From assembly GCA_964036155.1 (NCBI GenBank), contig OZ038423.1:67161249-67225248 (forward strand): a stretch of 64,000 bases of DNA, in the 5' to 3' direction. Below the pieces are notes generated by a model. It saw nothing but the letters and a program-made list of their open reading frames with translations, did not search any database and had not been told where the DNA came from. Source of the stretch: Diploscapter coronatus. Taxonomy: Eukaryota > Nematoda > Chromadorea > Rhabditida > Rhabditidae. Within the stretch, counting starts at the first letter, position 1. Each line of letters begins with the position of its first letter. This document shows, piece by piece, positions 47,301-57,207 of this stretch. The position numbers and the translations under genes were made by a program.

Positions 47301-50300
47301 ATCCTTAGTAAAAAATAACCGAAAATCTTTGAGTGGGCGGGGTTCTATCGGCAAGTTTTTTTAAAATTCGTTCAAAAATATTTGACTTTGGTAGAAAATG
47401 ACCGAAAATGATTGAAACAAAAGAGAACTTGATGGATTTTCGGGATTTTTGTATGTGTGTCGAAACGCGGTTGTCGAAAGGGGACAAGGTAAAGACAACG
47501 ACAAGGATAAAGGCAAGCCTCTAGATGAGATGTAAGTTGATTGTTTGAAGAGTCGAGAGCAGACTTGTAGTGATAAGCAAAGATAAGCGATGATAAGATG
47601 AGAGGAAAGGTTTGAAAATGATTGAGAAATAAGAAAGGAGACATAGACTTTGACTCGCCGAGAGGGAATAGGTTGGCTAGACAGTTAGAATAAACTATTG
47701 GGTATTTTGGACAGAATATAACACAGAACGAGTGATTACGATGGTCTAAAAGTCCTGTGTTACAAAATATGAAGACCAATCGAAGATAAAGCTTGGCCGT
47801 TCTTTTGCTAACAATTGTGGAGGATCATAAAGTTTGAACTTGATTGGATTACGATGAAGGAGAATTTCAAAATATTCGGAAAACTCCCTTTACCTTTGCT
47901 TACATGATATCGAACTCTGTAAACTGATCACGTACAGACAAAAGATAAGTATCACATGAAAGATAGCACTAAAAAGCAAACAACTCTTGCAAGATAAAAT
48001 TGATTCAAACACTTGTTGGTTAATAGAAGAATATCGTAAAAAATCTAAAGATAAGTGATCTCGAGGTCAATTTTCTCAAGATGCTGTGTGTAACTATGCG
48101 ATGCTAGTTAGATACGTGAGGAACTAAAGCACTTGATCCACGACATTCTTGTTGCGAATAACGAAAGATCAGTGATGTTCTGAGAAGATGTTGATAAAAG
48201 ATTACATTTTTTCCTCAGTTTATGGATTTTTGGCTCATAAATTAGCCATTAAATTTGTGTTAGTTTCACGATGAAAACTATTTCCAGACAATGACTACTC
48301 AAAGCACGCAGAAATTGTTCAAAACTATGGAGGGACAGTATCAGGTAATTTTTCCTTCAATTATTTTTATTCTTTTCCTATAAAATAGTAATTTATAATG
48401 TAGATTGAGCTCGGTCCGAGATTGCGCAAATTTGACAATTCTGATGATATCGAACGAGAAGTTTCGACGGAGAATTTTTTTACGATCTACAATCGGGATC
48501 TGCAGAATCAAAACTCTGGCAAAGGCGTATTCAACTACAATGCAAGAAATCGAGTAAGTTCAAAATTATGAATTGACGAGGTTCATCTATATCAACACCA
48601 TCTCGTCATATATTTGATGAAATAAACAGGAAAATGTTTTATTTTTGAAGTTCGGCTTATTTTTGCGCAATGATATTATTTGAGGACCACCCAAAATTGT
48701 CATTCAATTATTCAAGCTAAAGATCATTTCCAAACTAGAATTGTCCAAAGAATAGTCAAAGATCTCGTCGTTTTGGAAAGGTTCCCAGGTCCAAGTTTGA
48801 AGGCAGAAAACCCGAGTCCACGCAAGTAATAAATTGAGTTTGCTGAATGAGAAGACAAATGCGGTGAAAATGGAAAGAAACGCGGTTTGAATAAAGAAAT
48901 AAAGGAACGAAAGGAAAGGAAAGGAGTTTTGAGGGAGGAAGATTCAGAAAATTGAACGGACAATCTCAAAATATTCTAACCGTGAACTTTCAGCAGACAT
49001 CGAAAAGGTTCTAATTTTATTGCCAGTTCTAAAACAATTATGTAAAGTGTTATGCATCAACAAATAATTAAGAAAAAAACCTGTATTCAAAAACTAGTTC
49101 TTAGACCCTAACAGCGATCTGCCAATACGTTAAGTGTACAGATGAATCTACCGTTGATAAAGAATCAACTGACAAAACACAAATCTCATCGTCGATCTCG
49201 GGAAGATGCATTAAACCGCTTAAGCCATTTGGTCATTGTTGCAGAATTTGTGGTAAATATTTCAAACTATTTGAAAAAATGTATTTTTTAAGGAGTAATA
49301 ATCAATTTCTCGGCGATGGAACTAAAGATTTCGTCAGTGCAGGATCGCGTTTTGAAGGTAACTTGAAAACTTGTTTGATAATGCGTTTTTTCTAAGATTT
49401 CCAACATCCTCTATGATATTTCTCCAAATCGAAATTGCCTGAATATCGTGTTTTGCAGGTGCTGAAGCAGAACGAGTGGCTTGGAGTCATGAAATCGAAC
49501 GTGGAAAGGACAGATGATATCGAGGATGCGATTGATGCTAGGTATCAGGTAAGAAGATAGATAAAATTTGTCTATCAATGTGCGCTTTTATTAGTGATCA
49601 ATTATTTGTTATGTAATAGTTCTGTACGTTTTGACATTACATGGTGAAATTATTTAGGATATTTATGAAATAAGATACTATTTCAGATCCTCCTTGCTCA
49701 CATTTCTCAGGACTTCTTCGATGAACGAATCTATAAATCGGCAACGAAGAAAATTCTCGAGGAGATGGGTCATACTGGAGCTAAAAATGGTTAGTTTTCT
49801 AAGTATGTATCCATTATCATGAAGAACCGATTGTACACTAAATTAGGATAGATGTAAATCATGTCTTTGAAAAATCTATAACAATTTCCTCAAGTCTTAA
49901 ATTAGAAAGGTAATTATTTCAGAGAAAAAAATTTAATGTCAAATAAAAAACGAAGTAAAAATGTTGTTTCCGTAATTTTTTTTCGAAAATTAGAGTTACC
50001 ATTTTTGGTTCTAATTAAAAAAAACGAAAAATACACCTTGCCTCACTCAATTTCTTTGCTTGCATTCTCCTACAATTCTAGGATCTCTCCCACAATGTTT
50101 CTTGTCTAAAACCTTACAAAAATCAACATTGGCACAAAGCGAGGTTTCAAAACGCGAAATTTGAAACGTTGAAAAAATATATTTGGCTCATGCAAAAATA
50201 CCCAAAATAGAATTTTTGGAAGAAAATGAAGGATAGAAAATTTCAGGTGACCACAACAACTTCTACAATGTCAAAATCAAAGTTAGTCGGATGGATTCGT

Positions 50301-50926
50301 CATTCAGGACGAGTAAATAGAAAGAGTAATAAATTCTCACAATATATTTCAGGTTCAATTATCTATGGGTCCTTGACTTTGATCGTGCTTTTGATTCTCT
50401 GCATTATCCACCACTTTTACAGAAATCGAACTGATAGAGAAAGGTATAATTGGAATTTCTTGACTTAAAGGAAAAAAAAACATTTTCAGAGTACGAAGTT
50501 GGTTCTGGAGAGTTCAACCACAGTCCGCTTTTGCGAACTATAACGTCTTCTGGTAAGCTTTTATAGGTCGGAAAAGTGGCGATAAATTCAAACACATAAT
50601 TCGAATCCTAATTTTGTACTCTGGCATTTCTATTTGTGGAAAAATTATCTTTTATTTAAAATCTAAGCTAAAGTCGATCAGCATCTTTGCTATTTAAAAA
50701 CAAAGTATTGAAAACGAATTTCAGGAGACATGCCGGTGACGAAGACGTCGTCGAGTTGATCAATCCAAATCACGAGGAAACATCTTCTGAGCCTCCAGTA
50801 GATGAGAAGAAAGCACTTCCACCACCACAGAAAAAGTCCGGAGAACAGCAAACGACTAGAGACTTTGCGAATCCTGCATTTCAAGCATTTCCTGATGGAG
50901 ATCAAATGCACGATCTTGAATTGTAA
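32301..50926 (+). CDS. amn: Amnionless homologue, endocytic receptor subunit
   Basis: Fifteen exons sum to 1539 nt (512 residues): 32301-32442, 32552-32613, 32660-32765, 32809-32915, 33033-33119, 48288-48344, 48404-48553, 49105-49252, 49293-49357, 49459-49548, 49687-49789, 50247-50312, 50353-50443, 50490-50552, 50725-50926. In order: signal peptide (MKIRNIECLVVITCILMHFV), the amnionless N-terminal repeat region (SNWALEDRPCAGDD, FGKKGRWQCE, FYFSSWHDPSIW), a Cys-rich stretch (GRCIKPLKPFGHCCRICG), one membrane span (IYGSLTLIVLLILCII) and a tail with FANPAF at residues 493-498, the FxNPxF adaptor signal found in amnionless. In vertebrates amnionless escorts cubilin to the surface for protein and vitamin uptake; that role here is inferred. 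Intron 5 is 15,168 bp and contains glb-33. The exon-4 donor appears to be GC (32916), because only that keeps frame. ATG directly follows an acceptor. Confidence 0.9.
33671..37892 (-). CDS. glb-33: GLB-33-type chimaera: peptide-receptor-like 7TM protein fused to a C-terminal globin
   Basis: Thirteen exons total 1560 nt (519 residues plus stop): 37892-37786, 37578-37470, 37137-36958, 36130-36063, 35533-35437, 35380-35281, 35237-35138, 35094-35022, 34882-34701, 34458-34299, 34249-34097, 34053-33919, 33766-33671. Residues 1-338 form a rhodopsin-like receptor: extracellular N-terminus, span 1 with TIGNMHG, spans 2-3, WCVVAITLQRFMATRDPFRT (DRY replaced by QRF), TM5 LITIGPNIFILCITVLTVFI, TM6 ENMQTMISVMLVTKFLCF, TM7 FLVLLNSATNCLVFLKATTW. 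From residue 339 a globin follows: A/B helix DRLALLCSSWRQAIQITSGQ, YAMVRKNPHLSAMF, E helix LYREVAERIVSFLNEVL (no His at the expected E7), F helix RRVGAVHFDKG with proximal His456, then VWKEFKCCML and ALDAWNIFISYI. C. elegans GLB-33 has this architecture. The receptor-to-globin join (intron 34459-34700) is in phase. An alternative mini-exon start for a free globin is possible but weaker. Confidence 0.88.
37893..48287. other. Remainder of the 15 kb amnionless intron; A/G-rich on the + strand
   Basis: No coding exon recognised on either strand over 10.4 kb. From about 38600 to 47900 the + strand is purine-rich, the mirror image of 22900-28300. That would fit a long pyrimidine-rich 5' intron of glb-33 running leftward; an acceptor CTCTCAG lies 18 nt before the glb-33 start. 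Open frames here (for example 43790-44179 and 45172-45693 on the minus strand) are Phe/Ser/Leu-rich and lack splice-consistent neighbours. Confidence 0.4.
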
Positions 50927-51144
50927 TTTTCTTCTCTTACAAATTTTTTTTTTTTTCCTAGCATTCTTCCCTATGTGGAGGGGTCTGCTACTATTTTTTT
51001 TTCTTCTCTTACAAATGAAACTAATTTATTGACAATCGTCTCTAAGATTCTTCAAGAAAGTCATGAATGGTGTTCCTCCTGTGCCTGTGGCAGCAGACTT
51101 ATTGTCCGGTGGTAGTTGGGAGAGGATATAATAGGCTACCTAAA

Positions 51145-52621
51145 TCACACTTTATGCAAACATTTTTTGAGTTTTTTTACCACAGTTAAATGATGAGTTC
51201 TAAATTTTGAAATAGCCGCCATGGCTTCGTTTCGATGCTTCGTAGTTTCAGTGACTGGAGTGAATTTCTCTACCCACTCAATCAGTTGGCGATGCTCTTT
51301 GATCATGCAGCGTCGTTGCTCCTTCAGAAACTTGTCACCAGTCCCTAAAGATTTCGAAACTTTAGCGAAAATGGTCTTTCCCTGATTATTCTTCGATACC
51401 AAATAGTCGGTGCAAATGCTCTCCACTAGACATTTTTAGTAGAACTTACCTTGATGCTTAACCCCCAAGAAGGCATCTACAGTCGATACAATCGAGCTCT
51501 GCGCTGCACTAGCACCGTCGTACTTCAATGGCCCCAAATGCTCCGCTCCTTCGAAGATCAATCCATTTTCAGCTAGGCTCCCTTGATTGTATCCCCAAAG
51601 AAACTTTCGGAGCTGATGGTAGAAGAATGGTGCCGGGAGTCGTTCTTTCATCTTCTGAATTTGATCTATGATTAGGATGACGCAGAAAGAATTCCTTGCC
51701 GCGAACGAAGCGATTCCCAATTCAACAGCCTTAGAAATTTCTAGAAGTGCTGCTTTCGTCGGTTTGTCACAATTCTCTTCTATCGCATTCAAAGAAGTTG
51801 CATGAACGATTGAGCAGATTGCCTTGGCGAAATCTTTCTCGATCTGAAATTTTCAATTTTTTCAGCTGAAGATGTTGATGAAGTGCCTGAGCAGTAACGG
51901 TGAAGAACCAATCATTCCCTTCGTGCTCGAAGAACTTGAAAGCAAGAAGACGGAGGTTCTCCGGGCAGAACTCCTTGTCTGGATCAGTGAGCTTCCAATT
52001 GGCAAGGCAGGCTGAAGCGTGAGTCACGACAGGAAGAAGTCCGAGATGTTCGGATACGGTCAGTAAAGATAGAGAGACGGATCGAGGCAATTTTGTTGGA
52101 GTCTAAATATTTGAATCTTTATCATCTATCTAACCGCCGATTTATTTATTTGTTGTCATATGGACATTGCTCTCGTTATGCGTATATGGCAATGCAAATG
52201 TTTGGTACATGATGAGAAACGGATAAATATGCGTGCGATATTGTTCCAGCTTGTGCGTAATGGAAAAAATATCTTGAAATTTTTTTCATATTTACTTGAC
52301 TAGTCCTTTGATTCCATAAATATCCCGAAGTTATCGTGACCAACAGCAAATGCGCATACCGATAGTCTTCATGAGTTAGTAATTCATCGCACGCTAATTC
52401 CGGTAGTGCTTCGAGAGCTTCTTCTACTTTGCATGAAGTGATCAAATCGGAGAATCTCTCTAAATCTATCCTATTTTAGTGAAGAAACAATCATTTTTAC
52501 CACAAATTTCCACCCAAGATCTATATTTCATGGGAAAATCCTCTGGTCGACACTTGATGAGAAAACCAAGTTGAGGATCGACTCGGAATCGAGCAAGAGT
52601 TTTAGCGAGGTGTTCATCCAT
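51145..52621 (-). CDS. Indoleamine 2,3-dioxygenase family haem dioxygenase
   Basis: Oxidises the indole ring of tryptophan-type substrates in the kynurenine route, by family. Five exons, 52621-52501, 52459-52296, 52102-51887, 51843-51450 and 51344-51145, sum to 1095 nt (364 residues; human IDO1 has about 400). Motifs: RAH-like YRYAHLLLVTITSGYLWNQR, LPRSVSLSLLTVSEHLGLLP, HASACLANWKLTDPD, FFYHQLRKFLWGY (active-site Phe/Arg segment), GLIFEGAEHLGPLKYDGASA, AAQSS (usual AGQSS), FLGVKHQG, and C-terminal FRTHHLTVVKKL where one His (349 or 350) is the expected haem ligand. The intron at 51844-51886 has a GC donor and is required to keep VTAQ-IEKDFAKA in frame. ATG 52621 lies 3 nt after a TTTTAG acceptor. 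Substrate preference cannot be read from sequence. Confidence 0.88.
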
Positions 52622-54613
52622 CTCCTAAAATGAACGAATTAGAGAACAAATCGATGAAACGCGCTCTATCTATAAAGAGAGTATACGTGAAATGATTGAG
52701 AGAATGATATTTCGTTGAAATGTTTTTGCAAGAAAGTAGCGAATCGATATAACGATCAAAGAATGCAGAAATATCATGTGCTGTTAGAAATTGCAAGAAT
52801 GCGAAAAATTTATTAGGAATTGAGTCACTATAATTTTTAAAATAAATTTGTTTATTTGGAACACTCATTTCTTCTTCTGGAAAGCGGATTTTGCATTTTT
52901 AAGTATTCAATAATTACTCAAGTGTGCGCGTAATTATCAAGCAAACTTCAAGTTCCTTTCAACTTCCAAGTTTTGCACGTTTTTCATTATACCATTATCC
53001 ATGGATATTCAGCAGCTCAAAATTTTCTTCCAAGATGAATTAGTCTTTGATCGCAACAGAATAATTGACTTGAATGATGAGGAGCTATTCAAGTATGATC
53101 ATTACGGAGGATTAGAAAGTCGAAAGATCATTAGAGAAGTTTCAGTTCTGGAAATTAGTCGATAGGAAATGTTATCCTCAATTTTCACCCTTCAAATTGC
53201 AATGTCATTGACACTGAAGGCGTCAAGTTTGTTCCGAACCTAAAGATTTCTCTCAAGAGTTTTTCCTTAATCTATAAAATAGAGAACTTTAATTCAGTTT
53301 CTTCCTCTAAAGTCTGAATAAGTACTTTCGCAAAAAGTATTGAAATTTCTCGAGCCAGTATTATTAGCATCTTTTCGTTATCATTTCAAAATATCTATTG
53401 TTTCGTTCTATTCAAAAAAAATTCCTGATAAACATCTACCTGCGTAAAATAATGGATTAGGTAAAATTGAATCTTCTGGGCTTTGGAGCCAATTTACTTG
53501 CGGACTTTCCGAGAACATGATTGTCTCTTTGAGACACTTGATTTATGACATCTCTGTATCGAATTAATTATACAGCAATTTCATATATTTTCGTATTCGA
53601 GTATATTGCAATTTTTATACGGAAAAGGATAAGCTATTCATTTTTAACGCGGAATTTGGGAATTCCATGCTTTGATGTAAAATTAATGACATCTGCAAAC
53701 CTCGAACCTATTTTATCTTGCATGCTGTTTTGAAATACGTATCCAGAATTCAAATGATCTTTTGATCGAGTGTAATTCTAGTAAATAAGAGTCGTGAAAC
53801 TACATATTTCTTTGAAAATTTAATTATTTTAATTTTCATACTTGAAGTAGTCTAGAAATCCAACTTCCTAAATGAATTTTCGTGCAACTATGCTTATGTA
53901 TTTTCATCTTCGGGATCTCTAAACACTTGGAAACCATATTATCCCAAGTATACATGCTGGAAGAAAATTTACGCTTCAAAGTACACGTTCTTCTAGACTT
54001 GCACTAAATTTAGTTGCAAAATTTTAATCAGATCCAAATTTTCAATTTCAATCATTACGTTCGTAAATCAGCGCTAATTTTAATTCGATTTGAGTACTAC
54101 AAAAAGTCATTATTCCCATTATTTCCTTGTTTGGAGTCGATTTGCAGCGAGTTTCTAGAAACGCCAATTACCTTTGCTCAATCGAGCAAATAACCGAATA
54201 GTCGCATTTTCGACTTTTCATATTCATTGTTCTCTTCCCCACTCATGAATGTGGCAAACTATTCTTCCGACAATTTTATTACGTAAAATAAGTTGTGTGG
54301 TAAAATTGAGTATATTCATTGTAACTTTTAATTTTCAATATGAAGATATTACCACTTTATCTTTGCATTCTTCAAAATCTAGAAGTAAATCAGCTTTTTT
54401 TTACTTTGAATGATAGTGTTCAAATTTTTATCGCTTCTTCATTTTATTTTGTTATTTTTCGTTTTCATATATATGCAAATAATCCCAAAACTATTGATAT
54501 GCATAATAATGAACGTTTAGTTATGACGAAGCGAATGATCATCTATAATTTTCCTCGCAGAAACATTCTCAGGGCTATAAATTTATAGGATCTCAGAATT
54601 AATTCATATAATA
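52622..54613. other. Intergenic, divergent between the IDO gene and the str receptor
   Basis: No clear gene apart from a possible short frame at 53001-53165. The rest is AT-rich with no repeat or exon that could be supported. Confidence 0.4.
53001..53165 (+). CDS. Possible 54-residue protein or first exon, unknown
   Basis: An open frame starts MDIQQLKIFFQDELVFDRNR and continues IIDLNDEELFKYDHYGG to a TAG. Its charged, balanced composition stands out from the surrounding AT-rich noise. A possible donor (AAGTTTCAG) lies inside. There is no recognised family and no downstream exon found, so this could be chance. Confidence 0.25.
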   Translation: MDIQQLKIFFQDELVFDRNRIIDLNDEELFKYDHYGGLESRKIIREVSVLEISR

Positions 54614-56662
54614 ATGGAAAGTTCGGACAATGAATATCAGAGTGTCGGATGGTTTCAAGCTATCATAATCGTAAATAATAATTTTATTCAAGCGTCAACT
54701 GTTGTTTTAGGCTACATCAGTCCTAACAATTCTCGTCAATATTTTGCTTTATTATGTAGTCCATAGATTTTCTAAGCCTGAGATTGGCACTTACAAAAAT
54801 CTAATGCAATGTTTCGCAGTCTATGGAATAGTTTATGGATTGGTCTATATAATTGTTCAGCCGGTATGAAAGAATCTCAATTTATTAATAGGTGATCTCG
54901 TGTGGTAAAAATTATGGGAACCCTTATCATGACAACTAATTTTTACTAATTATTTGAGAGAATTTTCAAAATCGTGTCTGTCAACAATTTTGAAAGTGAC
55001 CACTTCAGGGTATGTTCTGCTGGGGAGCGGCCTCGGGAATGTTTTCAACTTCATTCCTCCGCAATTATCCATACGCATTCCAAGCCATAACATGCCTGTA
55101 TCCAGCAGCGTACTCAATGTCCATCTTCTTGCTGATGGTTCATTTCATCTATCGATATTTCGTTATTATTGGCAAGTAGGTTGAACGTCGTCGTCATTCT
55201 CTCCTCTTTCATTTGGATTGGGCAACCAATATTTAAAGAAGTACGCTAGAAGTCAAAAGGCTTCTAAGTTGAATTTAATGCTACATCAAATAATATGCAA
55301 CGACGATCTTATATGAACTGTCATTATTTATTTTTAGAAACAATCTAATGAGATGGTTTGAATATCCTCGCGCACTAATATGGGTTGTAGCATTTTCCGC
55401 TTACACTCTTGATTTTTGGCTGACGATTTTCGTTGGATATCGACCTACACATAACCACTATGATTATGTCAGGGGGTAAATTTTAAACTTTACTTTCTAG
55501 AATAGTGTTTCTTTTAGATTTTTCCGGCAAACCTACAACGTGAACGTGGATAACGTCTATATCTTCATTTCACGATATTACGTAAATTCTGAAATGATCA
55601 GCCAATTTAAGTTCGATATCTTCAGGAAACGACACCTGATGGCTTCAAATTAAGATATTACGACATTTCGCTGATTCTAAATTTGGTATTCTTAGATAGC
55701 ATCGTTTTGGCTACGATAGCCTACATTTTCTGCAAATTATGCAAAGCGCTGAGAGCTTTGGATGTTTCGATGAGCAAACGCTCGAGGCGATTGCAATTTC
55801 AATTTTTCCAGGCATTGTTGTTTCAGGTATGAAATAGCCAAATTATCATATTTTTAATTCACTTCCACCCTATCTCAAAATTATGTCCACATAATTGCAG
55901 TTTTGCTTTCTCTTTCCTTATTTTGGTGGAGCCCTCTAAGAGTAGTATCGAAATCGATTTTTTCCTGGCTATCTAATCAACTTTTAAAAACTCTAATCAG
56001 ATAGGATTATGGAAAATACTTTTTAGAATTTTTCAATGAAGAAATAATTCAAAACTAATGTAAGGGTAAAAAGTTTATCCGAGGTTCTTGGAAAAATGAC
56101 ACCGGACAGTTCAAAGCACTATAGATTACGTAGCTCGACTTCACCAAATATCAATTTGTGATCAAAACTTAGTTGAAATTTATCATAGGGAAACTATGTT
56201 TCCCCTAACTCATAGATCTCATTCCAGACATTCATTCCACTAGTGACTGGGTTTATCCCCGTCAGCTTCTTCTACATGTGTCCTTTGTTCGGCATTAATT
56301 TGGGCATTTACGCGAATATCTTCCCTTTGTTGTTGTGCTATCACCCACTACTCGACGGGTTCGTTATTCTGTTTGTTGTTACTGACTATCGGAGAGGATT
56401 AGCGAGGATGATTAGGTGAACAGAAGATCATATCTTTATCGTTAAAGTATAAAACCTTGGCTAGTTTAAATTATCGAAAGGAATAACGTGAAATTTCCTT
56501 CAAATTTCTTCATGATATTTTCTCTTTTTTACTCATTTTTATATGTTTAGGTTCGCAAATTGTCGATATATTTTGAATGGAAGAGTGGAATCAAATAGCG
56601 AACTCATGCAGAGATGCAAACCACCGATTCAAGTACAGAACACTAGTCTTTCTCAAACGTGA
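54614..56662 (+). CDS. STR-type seven-transmembrane chemoreceptor
   Basis: Exons begin MESSDNEYQSVGWFQAIII (54614-54670) and ATSVLTILVNILLYYVVHRF (54711-54863), followed by the str hallmark IGTYKNLMQCFAVYGIVYGL. The exon at 55009 gives AAYSMSIFLLMVHFIYRYFV, the third span with its FIYRY motif. Then come spans 4 and 5, intracellular loop 3 MSKRSRRLQFQFFQALLFQ (compare MS..T..LQ.QLF.AL.xQ), span 6 TFIPLVTGFIPVSFFYM, span 7, and YRRGLARMIR. The stop is at 56660-56662. STR receptors (the ODR-10 family) are odorant GPCRs of ciliated sensory neurons; the ligand cannot be predicted. The model appears intact, with no frameshift seen. It converges on the tandem-C2 gene, 546 bp away. Confidence 0.85.
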
Positions 56663-57207
56663 CCATCGCTGATTGTAGTTTATTCAAATTTAATGGTCAA
56701 TGAAATAATTCGTCTTTTTTACATTCAAGCATCATTTATAGATCAAATAATTTATTATCGGTTAGAAATTTCAATATTGCTAGATTCCAACGCGTTTACC
56801 CGTTCAACTATTTGAGCGAAATTGTATCTCCGAGAATTTTGACTAGATAAATTTGATCAAGAGGAAAAGATACATGAATTTGAAACGTTAACTGTGATCA
56901 TCTAATTTTCGAGTATAGTTTCAAACTCACAAAGTTAACCGATCTATATCACACTTAGCGCGCCTTAACATGATAAAATGAAATAAAAATGAGATAGGGG
57001 AGGTTTCGTAAAATTAAATGAAAGTTCATGATTTTCAATTTTTCTTCATTATTAAGGAATAAATTATAAGGACGACTTCTATTTTAGACCTTACGAAATT
57101 TGGTTTCAATACATACAAAAGTGGGCAATGACCTGCATGAAATAGCGAGTTGTATCGAAATTTTTGAGAAACTAGAAAAAAATAGCCTCTTCGGAATTAT
57201 CCTGATA
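56663..57207. other. Shared 3' region of two convergent genes
   Basis: AT-rich, no exon or repeat. It holds the 3' ends of the str receptor (+) and the tandem-C2 gene (-). Confidence 0.4.
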
